Assembly (NCBI GenBank): GCA_000482145.1
Contig: AUXH01000205.1
Span: 1-28,451 of the forward strand
Length of the DNA stretch: 28,451 bases
From: Strigomonas culicis
Lineage: Eukaryota; Euglenozoa; Kinetoplastea; Trypanosomatida; Trypanosomatidae
Direction: 5' to 3'
Part shown: one piece after another, positions 1-6,959 of the stretch
Layout: the number at the start of each line of letters is the position of its first letter
Position numbering within the stretch: position 1 is the first letter of the stretch
Notes under the pieces: model-generated
What the model saw: the letters and a program-made list of their open reading frames with translations, nothing else
What the model was told of the DNA's origin: nothing
The model's database searches: none
Position numbers and translations under genes: made by a program

Positions 1-36
1 TTCTTTTTGTCCTCATTCTAAACCGTCTTTTCTTTG

Positions 37-85
<49 letters not shown>

Positions 86-223
86 CCTTTCCTTCATCTC
101 CTTTCTTCTTCGTTGCCTCATTACGTAGGATACGCTTAAATACATACACGTATTTATTAGCATAACTGTCTTTAATTTGTTTTACTTACCGTTCACATTA
201 CCCATCAACTAAGGTTATCCATA
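1..223 (+). promoter_or_regulatory. Polypyrimidine/CT-repeat tract and trans-splice acceptor region upstream of the acyl-CoA dehydrogenase-like gene
   Basis: Positions 1-115 are almost pure pyrimidine on the + strand and include about 17 uninterrupted CT units from position 41, then further CT-rich sequence. The first AG after this tract is at 127-128 (in TTACGTAG), about 95 nt before the ATG at 224. A long pyrimidine tract followed by AG is the normal signal for spliced-leader addition and for polyadenylation of the preceding transcript in trypanosomatids. The exact acceptor is inferred. The preceding gene is outside the window. Confidence 0.6.
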
Positions 224-1807
224 ATGCGCCGTGTACTACAAACTCTTCCCCGAAAGTATGTTCGCCACAGCTCATATGTTGCCGGGTTTTTCAACTACAA
301 GGTTGTAGGAGAGGAGATGTTCCCGTTCCCCACACACAAATTCGACACAGACGAGTCCGAAAACGTGCAAACCCTGATTGAGCAGATTCGCAATAACGAC
401 AAAGACTTGAGCCTGGCAGGATCGCGCATTGCGGATGAATATGGTGGCTTGGGATTGAGCCACACTGCCCACGCGCTCGTTTGCGAAGAGATTGGAACTA
501 GTGGTGATACATCTTTACTGGAGACCATGCAACACTGTGGTGTGTGTTCTTACTTGCTGTCCACTGTGGGCACCAAAGAGATCAAAGGAAAGTACCTCAC
601 GGCGATGTCTGATGGGACGGCGATCCTCGGTTGGGCGACACAAGAGGACTGTGGAAGTGATATCAGCATGAACACCTGCCAAGCCACGCTCGAGGGAGCG
701 AACTACACCATCACCGGAACAAAGAGCTGCGCTTTTGCTCAAAAAGCAACACACTTTATTGTTCTGGCCAAAGCAAAAACTCAAGCGGCCACGGAGTCTG
801 GTCCTACGGAAGCAAACCGAAACACATTCTTTATCGTGAAGCGTGATGCGCCAGGCGTCAAGGTGGAAAGGGATACGGTGACTTTTGAAAAGTCCACAGT
901 TTCCGATATCGTGGGGGTTGTTGGTGAAGGCTTCAAGGATAGAATGATTACACTTTTCACTGAGCAATATGTGTACTCCGCTGCGCTCCTCGGCTGTTTA
1001 AAGCGCGTCCTCCAGGAGCTGCGTGATTGCGTCCCGGACAAGTGGGCGACAAACACTATTGCATCCTGCGCTTGCACCATGTACGCGATGGAGTCTTCCT
1101 TATATGCCCTCACCGCGAACCTGGACCTCCCTACCCAGGATAGCCTTTTGGAAGCTGCCTTAGTCAACGCCTACATTCAAAACCGCGCTAACATGTGGCT
1201 CACAACGCTTTCCACCGCAACGCCAAGCTCCGAACAGTTAGAGAATCTGTACTCTGCTGCGCGAAAGCTCCTTAGCTTGATGGAATCCACTGATTTTCTC
1301 AACGCCACCGCTGTGTGCTGCGGGGTCGAGGATTTTGGGCTGCTCTTTCAAAAGACATCTACACTTCAGATGATCCAAGCGCGTACTGCCCGCTCGTTGG
1401 GCGCACGGGAGAGGATTCCGATCAAGGAAGTAGACTGCAGTGCCATTGAGAACTCCATCGTCAGCTTCGGCACCGCGGTGGAGGCCACTTATGTCCGCAA
1501 CACAACTCGTGTCCCATACGAGCATCTCGTGATCAACCGTCTGGGTGAGGCGGCGAGCCTTCTCTATGCCGCGTCCGCGTGCGCGTCTCGGGCATCAATG
1601 TGCATCAACAAGCGACTCCCTACTGCCAAAACAGAGAAACAACTTGCATCTGCCTTCATTGCCTCTGCGACTGAGCGTGTGGATCATCTCTGCAATGAAT
1701 GTTGCAATGTCGGAATGACGGCAGATGACATGTACAAGCGCATTGCTTTGGAGGTGTGCGAAGACGCCCTTGCTTCTCCTCACAAACCAAAACAGACGAT
1801 CCAATAA
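224..1807 (+). CDS. Acyl-CoA dehydrogenase-like protein (VLCAD/ACAD9 type), probably mitochondrial, active site altered
   Basis: The 527-residue product has the acyl-CoA dehydrogenase layout. Residues 1-30 (MRRVLQTLPRKYVRHSS...) are basic with few acidic residues and look like a mitochondrial presequence. An N-terminal helical domain follows (EYGGLGLSHTAHALVCEEIG). The middle beta domain holds WATQEDCGSD at the place of the FAD/acyl-binding TEPxxGSD motif. The C-terminal helical region includes MESSLYALTANLD, typical of the VLCAD/ACAD9 branch. Family members oxidise acyl-CoA to enoyl-CoA with FAD. Several signatures are degraded here: TEP is TQE, the RxQFG segment is not recognisable, and the position of the catalytic Glu (EGTND in VLCAD-type enzymes) appears to be Gln376 (QKTST). 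The protein may therefore have lost dehydrogenase activity and serve another role, as ACAD9 does in complex I assembly. ATG 224 is the first ATG after the splice region. The family call is firm; the functional state is inferred. Confidence 0.85.
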   Translation: MRRVLQTLPRKYVRHSSYVAGFFNYKVVGEEMFPFPTHKFDTDESENVQTLIEQIRNNDKDLSLAGSRIADEYGGLGLSHTAHALVCEEIGTSGDTSLLETMQHCGVCSYLLSTVGTKEIKGKYLTAMSDGTAILGWATQEDCGSDISMNTCQATLEGANYTITGTKSCAFAQKATHFIVLAKAKTQAATESGPTEANRNTFFIVKRDAPGVKVERDTVTFEKSTVSDIVGVVGEGFKDRMITLFTEQYVYSAALLGCLKRVLQELRDCVPDKWATNTIASCACTMYAMESSLYALTANLDLPTQDSLLEAALVNAYIQNRANMWLTTLSTATPSSEQLENLYSAARKLLSLMESTDFLNATAVCCGVEDFGLLFQKTSTLQMIQARTARSLGARERIPIKEVDCSAIENSIVSFGTAVEATYVRNTTRVPYEHLVINRLGEAASLLYAASACASRASMCINKRLPTAKTEKQLASAFIASATERVDHLCNECCNVGMTADDMYKRIALEVCEDALASPHKPKQTIQ

Positions 1808-2152
1808 GCACACCTTTACATCTCTTCGTTTAGTTCCTTTTAACCCAGTTCCCTTCTTTTCTTTTGAACACTTAGTACCTCTACTAAATAATAATGATAC
1901 TATTTGACACAGGTTTAATAATACATAATGTTTCTTAAACAACAACAAAATAATGTACAACGAAAAGAAGTACCATTTCTCCCCTTTCATTTTGCTTTAT
2001 CGCATGCTTTGCAATTCCACCAAACGTTTCAGACTTCTTTCGTGAATGAATCAACGCGCTTCTTCTCTCATGCATTTCTTTCTCACAAACTTTTTTTCTT
2101 CTCCAAAGATCCCTTTTAGTAGTGATAATAGGAAAACAGTAGACAATAGAAA
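1808..2152. other. Intergenic region, AT-rich, with RNA-processing signals
   Basis: This stretch has no credible gene; its short open frames are low-complexity. It contains pyrimidine-rich sequence around 1970-2110 with a run of T at about 2090-2100. Candidate acceptor AGs are at 2107-2108 and 2118-2119, 34-45 nt before the next ATG at 2153. A-rich and TAAT-rich sequence at 1885-1960 probably belongs to the 3' UTR and poly(A)-site zone of the upstream gene. Confidence 0.6.
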
Positions 2153-2653
2153 ATGCTTCGGAATACCGCAAGTCTGCACATGCGCCATATCGGCCAAGAC
2201 ACGCCCAAAAAGCACCTTCATTTCGTTTTAGAGTCTCGCCTCATGTACGAAAAGTCGTTTCGTGACGAGTGGATGCGGAGTCTGTGTCAGGCCATTGGGA
2301 ACTTGGATGAGCCCATGGCGAAAACGGTCACCTCCACGCGCCAGAGGATGCTTCAGCGCAAGGTGACCACCTTCCGCTACAACCAATTTGGACTCTTCAC
2401 GACACCGTACTACCGACTTGCCAATGTGGACCGCTACCACGCGGTGCAGGGCACTCCCGGCACGCGTGAGTGGGTGCCGTACATGAACGTATCCTACTGG
2501 ACTATGAATAAGTTGGTGCGGCAGGGTAATTTGTTGGTGCATCGTGTGCACTATACAGGCTGGGGGACGGACAAACACCTGAAGCAAGGTGGTTGGGAAC
2601 ACCGATGGAACAAGGTGATGCAGCGGAATGTGCTGCAGTATAACCGTGTTTAA
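2153..2653 (+). CDS. Conserved-looking hypothetical protein, probably mitochondrial, 166 aa
   Basis: I do not recognise the family. The product has 166 residues and is rich in Arg, His, Tyr and Trp. It starts with MLRNTASLHMRHIG, which could be a short mitochondrial presequence. The body has many aromatics and basic residues (for example PYYRLANVDRYHAV and YTGWGTDKHLKQGGWEHRW) and no predicted membrane helix. Such small basic Trp/Tyr-rich proteins are common among trypanosomatid mitoribosomal and respiratory-complex accessory subunits, but that is only a suggestion. It is supported as a gene by its codon pattern, by an ATG 34-45 nt after two candidate splice acceptors, and by AT-rich flanks on both sides. 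It is followed after 226 nt by the MaoC pair. Confidence 0.75.
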   Translation: MLRNTASLHMRHIGQDTPKKHLHFVLESRLMYEKSFRDEWMRSLCQAIGNLDEPMAKTVTSTRQRMLQRKVTTFRYNQFGLFTTPYYRLANVDRYHAVQGTPGTREWVPYMNVSYWTMNKLVRQGNLLVHRVHYTGWGTDKHLKQGGWEHRWNKVMQRNVLQYNRV

Positions 2654-2739
2654 CGTAGTAGTTTACATTTTACATAAGCAAAGTTTCTCGAGCGACATAT
2701 TTTTTGGATGATCGATACTGTGGTTGTTCTTTGTTTCTC

Positions 2740-2837
2740 TTTTTTTTTTTCTCTCTCTCTCGTCTTCATATGTCATCGTCCCTTTTCCTCTTCTCCCCCT
2801 TTCCTTTTTGTCTTCTCTTTCCCTCTCTATTCCGAAG
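2740..2837 (+). promoter_or_regulatory. Polypyrimidine tract and trans-splice acceptor for the first MaoC gene
   Basis: A nearly continuous pyrimidine stretch runs from about 2740 to 2830 (TTTTTTTTTTCTCTCTCTCT and similar), ending with the first AG at 2836-2837 (TTCCGAAG). The MaoC ATG is at 2880, giving a predicted leader of about 42 nt if this AG is used. Confidence 0.55.
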
Positions 2838-2879
2838 ACTATCAGCGTCATCATCTCAAAAACAGCAGTAAGAAGCGCA

Positions 2880-3338
2880 ATGTCGAAAACCTTGAGCGTT
2901 GGCATGTCCACAAGCAAGAAGCTTGTTGTGACGGCGGAGGATGTGAAGAAGTTTGCTGATCTGATCCACGATCACAACCCGATTCACTTAGACCCCGAGG
3001 CGGCCAAGAAGGCCGGATTTCCCAATTGCATTTGCCACGGCATGTTCGCTGGCTCGCTCTTCTCCGGCCTCATGGCGACCGAGATGCCGGGGCCCAACAC
3101 CGTCTACCTGTCTCAGAACACACGCTTCATTGCCCCCATCATCGTCGGGGACGAGATTGAAGTCCACATTTCGCTTCTCAAGTTCCGCCGCGACAAGGGC
3201 CTCATGTCTCTGAAGACGGAGGTGCGGAAGCAGGACCCCGTGAAGGGGGAGGTTGTCTGTGCGACGGGTACCGCGGTGTGCCTCAATAAGAACATCACCT
3301 TTGAGGGCGAAACGCCCGAATGGACTGCAAACGAATAA
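2880..3338 (+). CDS. MaoC-like hotdog-fold dehydratase / (R)-specific enoyl-CoA hydratase, copy 1
   Basis: The product has 152 residues, the usual size of a single-domain MaoC or R-hydratase protein. The hydratase motif DHNPIH gives the expected catalytic pair Asp31 and His36. It is followed by the family signature CHGMFAGSLFSGLMATEMPG and by RFIAPIIVGDEIEV, a typical hotdog strand. Members hydrate trans-2-enoyl thioesters to (R)-3-hydroxyacyl thioesters, or run the reverse dehydration in type II fatty acid synthesis; the acyl carrier (CoA or ACP) cannot be told from sequence. ATG 2880 is chosen because the family homology begins just downstream and because the open frame upstream translates the pyrimidine tract as meaningless Phe/Ser/Leu sequence. 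A paralogue lies 265 nt downstream. No clear presequence is seen, so location is uncertain. Confidence 0.9.
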   Translation: MSKTLSVGMSTSKKLVVTAEDVKKFADLIHDHNPIHLDPEAAKKAGFPNCICHGMFAGSLFSGLMATEMPGPNTVYLSQNTRFIAPIIVGDEIEVHISLLKFRRDKGLMSLKTEVRKQDPVKGEVVCATGTAVCLNKNITFEGETPEWTANE

Positions 3339-3603
3339 TAACGTTAACCTTAAAGAAAAAAAAAGAACACCATTGATAGTTTCTTCTTCCTTTCCTCCGT
3401 CTGAGTTCCTTCCTGTCGCTGGTTCATCTACGTGTTTCTGCGCTGTGCATCTGCTGTTCGGCGCTTTACCTTTTCTCTTGCATACGTATTCTGTGCTCTG
3501 TTCAGATGCCTTATACCGTTCTTCCTCGCATCTCTTTCGTGTATTGTGTCTCTGTTTATTCATTTTATTAAAGCCTTTTCTATCCCCCCCCTCCAGAAAC
3601 AAA

Positions 3604-4059
3604 ATGTCGCGTATTCTTCGCGTGGGGATGAAGGCGAGCAAAAAGCTGCGCATTACACCCGAAGGGGTCAAGAAGTTCGCCGACATCATCGAGGACCACA
3701 ATCCCATTCACCTGAGTGACGCGGCGGCTCAGAACGTTGGCTTCCCTTGCTGCATTTCGCACGGCATGTACCCGGCGTCGCTCTTCTCGGGCCTCATGGC
3801 GACCGAGATGCCTGGACCCAACACCGTCTATCTTTCGCAGGAGCTCAACTTCAGAGCGCCGATGCTGGTCGGCGATGTCATCGAAGTGTGTGTGGAGCTC
3901 ACTAAGTTCCGGAAAGGCAAGGGCCTAATGGTGATGAACACGGTTGTCAAAAAGGCGGATCCGAATACCAAAGCTGAAATTGTCTGTATTGAAGGCAAAG
4001 CGGTGGGCGTGAATAAGGACGTGACGTTTGAAGGCGATTCTCCGGCGTGGTCACGGTAG
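3604..4059 (+). CDS. MaoC-like hotdog-fold dehydratase / (R)-specific enoyl-CoA hydratase, copy 2
   Basis: This is the tandem paralogue of the gene at 2880-3338, with 151 residues and the same layout. Asp31 and His36 of DHNPIH are conserved, as are SHGMYPASLFSGLMATEMPG and FRAPMLVGDVIEV. The N-termini align without gaps (MSKTLSVGM in copy 1, MSRILRVGM here), so both starts support each other. The pyrimidine tract TATCCCCCCCCTCCAG ends in AG at 3595-3596, only 7 nt before the ATG. The copies differ mainly near the start of the fold and in the C-terminal half, so they have probably diverged in substrate or carrier preference. The role in fatty acid synthesis or oxidation is inferred from the family. 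Confidence 0.9.
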   Translation: MSRILRVGMKASKKLRITPEGVKKFADIIEDHNPIHLSDAAAQNVGFPCCISHGMYPASLFSGLMATEMPGPNTVYLSQELNFRAPMLVGDVIEVCVELTKFRKGKGLMVMNTVVKKADPNTKAEIVCIEGKAVGVNKDVTFEGDSPAWSR

Positions 4060-4349
4060 TGCATTTTTTCCCCCTTTTTTTTATCCCTTTTTGCGAGCGT
4101 ATGTGCAAACACATCTTCTTTCTTTTTCCACTTCCTCTCTTTATAACAACAACCAACAAGAACGGCAAAATGTCAACAAGTATTGCATGATCAACGGTTG
4201 CTAAAAAAGATAAATGCTACAGCTGTATAACGCCACATCGTAGACGTGTAAATCACTTCCTTTCTTCTTTCCTTCTTTTCTATGCACTTAGCTAGGAAAT
4301 AAAAACAAAAAAAAGAACATAATAGTAAAAAAAAAGAACAATAAAATAC

Positions 4350-4682
4350 ATGTTTCGCCGCAGAGCGTTTTTGCTTTACTCCGCTCTGGAGCGTGGGTGG
4401 CAAGACAAGACGGTATTCCCGAACGACCGCACCGGCCACTTCAACCTAGATGAGGCCGCGGCGGAGCTGGACCTGGACCCTGAGTATGCCGCCTCGCTCT
4501 TCCGGCCCATGCATTACAACTACTCGATGAAGGGCCAGCGCTATCCGGCTGAGCAAGGCCGCTCCAGCCGCCCCGGATCGTGGAGTTCGTCGCGGGATCG
4601 TCTGTTTCCCATGTACAAGAGGAACTATAAGATGGACAGGGAGCTAAGGAATTTGGACTGGAAACGAGTGACGACGCAGTAA
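4350..4682 (+). CDS. Small hypothetical protein, probably mitochondrial, 110 aa
   Basis: I do not recognise the family. The 110-residue product begins MFRRRAFLLYSALERGW, an arginine-rich amphipathic start typical of mitochondrial import. It then has an acidic helical stretch (HFNLDEAAAELDLDPEYAAS) and a basic, Tyr/Arg-rich C-terminal half (PMYKRNYKMDRELRNLDWKR). There is no membrane segment. GC-rich codon use between AT-rich flanks and an ATG just after an A-rich leader support a real gene. Size and composition would fit an accessory subunit of a mitochondrial complex or the mitoribosome, but nothing decides this. Confidence 0.7.
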   Translation: MFRRRAFLLYSALERGWQDKTVFPNDRTGHFNLDEAAAELDLDPEYAASLFRPMHYNYSMKGQRYPAEQGRSSRPGSWSSSRDRLFPMYKRNYKMDRELRNLDWKRVTTQ

Positions 4683-5173
4683 TAAGTAGAGACGTATATA
4701 TTGGACTTTCGTCTTTTCTTTTTCTTCTTACTCTCACATTCCCTTTTTCGGTTGTTCACTGTTGTTTGTTTCTCTCTAGTTGAAGGAGGTCTGTGCTTTG
4801 TTTGAGATGGCTGCGCTCAAATACACTACTATGCGGTTTTCAGAAGAGAAGAGATGGACTCTATGGTGATGCCGGATGTACAACAGTGTATCCAATGCAG
4901 AAACAGGTTACCTTTCTCTTTCTCTCTCTCCGGTTTCCACATCTTTTTTTTTTTTTGATAGTAGCTTTACACACTAGGTAGACTTTGTTTTCTGCTCTTG
5001 TACCAAGCTAGAAGCAAAACAAAACAAAACAACAAAAGAAGTGTACAAAAAGTATCAAAAATAAAAAGAAGAAACAGTAGAGTCATAGACTCCGTGTTAC
5101 CCTGTTTAGAAGGTGTTATTACCACTGCCTGTTTGCATATCGTGTACAAAAAAGAAACAGACGCTGCTTAACG
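4683..5173. other. Intergenic region with two pyrimidine tracts
   Basis: The 491-nt gap holds pyrimidine-rich sequence at 4710-4780 and 4910-4960 (the latter ending in a run of 12 T), then A-rich sequence at 5005-5085 (AAACAAAACAAAACAAC). The last AG before the next ATG is at 5159-5160 (GAAACAG), 13 nt upstream of ATG 5174. A 62-codon open frame at 4793-4981 shows no coding character. Two separate pyrimidine tracts could mean alternative trans-splice sites. Confidence 0.55.
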
Positions 5174-6646
5174 ATGAATAGGTGGGCTGTAGACGTGACG
5201 GGCATCAATTTAGACGCTGATCTTCGGCTGGAGGACACGAAGCATGGCGAAAAAGACATCATTGCTCACAAAAAGTCCATGAAACTGTTTAGCAGGGAGG
5301 AGGAGGAAGAGAAAAAGGAGCACGATATCGGGGATGTGTGCGTCCTTCTGCCGGATGAGCTACTGCAGGGTTTTATCAACCGCCAGGCGGTGTTGGAAGA
5401 GGCTACGAGCCCGCTCGCATCCTCACTCCGCTCCGCACTGTTGTCTAATCACCGCTCAAGTATTTTTGTTCCCATCGGCGATGTCTCATCTTCCCTGCCT
5501 CAAGAGGTATCCACGCCGATTCGGAAGGAGCTGCGTGTGTATAACAATTTCTTCAACCCCGGCGACACCCAGCTGATGAACGTCGTCGCCATCAAGCAGC
5601 CCAACTACTGCGGTGTCGATGTTGTGAACGCCTTCCTGCAGAAGCTGTTCACGGAGCACCCGGAGCAGGTGGAGCGGTTCTCCAACAACCCGCGGCACTA
5701 CAAGCTATACATTGCCGACGAGTACACGGGTGAGGCGGAGATGGCAGTGATTCTCGACCGTCCGGCGAAGGAGTTCATCACGTGCTATACGGTGCAAGCG
5801 CTCCCGGCCGCCAGGATCTACATGTTCCCTGTGCGCAAGGAGCTGCTGCCTACCACGGCGCACGACATTAACATCTTGGTGAACATCAAGCCGCTGGACC
5901 CCACCACCAAGCCTGTGCAGCGCATGTGCTGTGTGCCCAGCGATATGCTGGCGGAGAGTCTAGAGGCTCTGCTGACCGCGCGGCTACCGTCGAACGCGGT
6001 GGTGCAGGGCTCGCTGCGCATCAAGTACGGCCCCGTGGAGCTGAACATCAACGAGTTCTATAACTTCGGCGCCGGCTGCGGGTCCGTCCAGTGCCCGGTC
6101 TCGGAGTACACGCTGCTCTCGCTGCACCGCTTCGGCGTCACCGAGGTGAGCGTGAATGGCCGCGTGGTCGAGGCGTCGAGCGCGGAGGCCGCTTTCACGG
6201 ACCCGATGGAGGACATTGTGATCGACATGGATGTGGACGAGGCGCTCTCCTTTCAGCAGTTCGAAGTCATTAGTATCAACCGTTACGGCGCCCGGCAGCA
6301 GCGTCTGCTGTGCGTCGACGGCGAGCATATCTACACGATGCGCCCCAATGCGGATGCCAACACGGCCACGACCGAGCGGACCATCAAGGACATCGAGGAC
6401 GTGTGCACGGATGTGAAACGGCCCAAGTACTTGGAGATTATATACACGAAGGCTTCGAAGTTCGATGTGGACCACCTCGAGTGCACCACCACGTACAACA
6501 GAGCACTGCTCGAAGAAAAGCTGCGTGTGGTGCGCCGTGAGCTGCGGAAGAAAGAAGCGGAGACTTCTGCTTCTACAAACCGCAATACAAAGGGATTTAA
6601 AGGGTTTTTGTCTAACTGGTGGGGCGCAAATCAGCACGGACATTGA
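5174..6646 (+). CDS. SIN1/AVO1-like protein (putative TORC2 subunit) with CRIM-, RBD- and PH-like regions
   Basis: The 490-residue protein has a charged N-terminus with an acidic/basic patch at about residues 40-53 (SREEEEEKKEHD). Residues about 119-230 resemble the CRIM domain of SIN1: an opening strand region (ELRVYNNFF), a helix (VVNAFLQKLFTEHP) and HYKLYIADEYTGEAEM, the counterpart of the YxLxIAxxdGExD segment before the acidic loop. Residues about 245-335 could be the Ras-binding-like ubiquitin fold. From Phe363, FEVISINRYGARQQRLLCVD reads as the first strands of a PH domain, followed by GEHIYTMRP, KRPKYLEIIY and a closing helix (LLEEKLRVVRRELRKK). SIN1/AVO1 links substrates such as AGC kinases to TORC2 at the membrane. 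The assignment rests on by-eye similarity of domain order; another PH-domain adaptor is possible. Confidence 0.55.
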   Translation: MNRWAVDVTGINLDADLRLEDTKHGEKDIIAHKKSMKLFSREEEEEKKEHDIGDVCVLLPDELLQGFINRQAVLEEATSPLASSLRSALLSNHRSSIFVPIGDVSSSLPQEVSTPIRKELRVYNNFFNPGDTQLMNVVAIKQPNYCGVDVVNAFLQKLFTEHPEQVERFSNNPRHYKLYIADEYTGEAEMAVILDRPAKEFITCYTVQALPAARIYMFPVRKELLPTTAHDINILVNIKPLDPTTKPVQRMCCVPSDMLAESLEALLTARLPSNAVVQGSLRIKYGPVELNINEFYNFGAGCGSVQCPVSEYTLLSLHRFGVTEVSVNGRVVEASSAEAAFTDPMEDIVIDMDVDEALSFQQFEVISINRYGARQQRLLCVDGEHIYTMRPNADANTATTERTIKDIEDVCTDVKRPKYLEIIYTKASKFDVDHLECTTTYNRALLEEKLRVVRRELRKKEAETSASTNRNTKGFKGFLSNWWGANQHGH

Positions 6647-6959
6647 AGTGCCCGTTCATGAAGAGGCCTTTTGTTTGTCGTTCTCTCCCTCTCCTTTTTT
6701 TTTGTGCACTTAGTTGTTTGAAGAGTATTTTATTATTCTTTTTTTTGTCCTTATTAACGAAATGCATTCTTGTGTGATCATATTTTACACGTAAGTGATA
6801 TCCTGTGGTTCCTTCGTGCTATCGCTCTATTTATGTGCTTCTACTGCTGACACACGGTTTGTTCTCCTCCTTAAAAAAAAAAACGTATTCGTAGCCTTCA
6901 GTACTGCCTTGATTCTCTCTCTTTCTCTCTCTCTCTCCACTCCAAAGCTTTCTCTGCAT
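6647..6959. other. Intergenic region with CT-rich splice signal
   Basis: The 313-nt gap carries T-rich runs (6690-6765) and a CT-rich tract at 6911-6940 (TTCTCTCTCTTTCTCTCTCT). The first AG after that tract is at 6946-6947 (CCAAAG), 12 nt before ATG 6960. A run of A at 6873-6882 lies between. Nothing suggests a further gene. Confidence 0.6.

Noticed and set aside
2724..2879. In-frame N-terminal extension of the first MaoC protein that would look like a signal peptide
   Set aside because: It is the translation of the polypyrimidine tract (Phe/Ser/Leu runs). The paralogue starts at the equivalent of ATG 2880, and the splice acceptor lies inside the extension.
4793..4981. 62-codon open frame in the gap after the 110-aa gene
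   Set aside because: It ends in translated pyrimidine tract, has no homology or codon bias, and lies between processing signals.
6795..6959. In-frame extension of the transporter that adds a hydrophobic segment
   Set aside because: It lacks an ATG at its start, spans the CT-rich splice tract, and the likely acceptor AG at 6946-6947 lies inside it.
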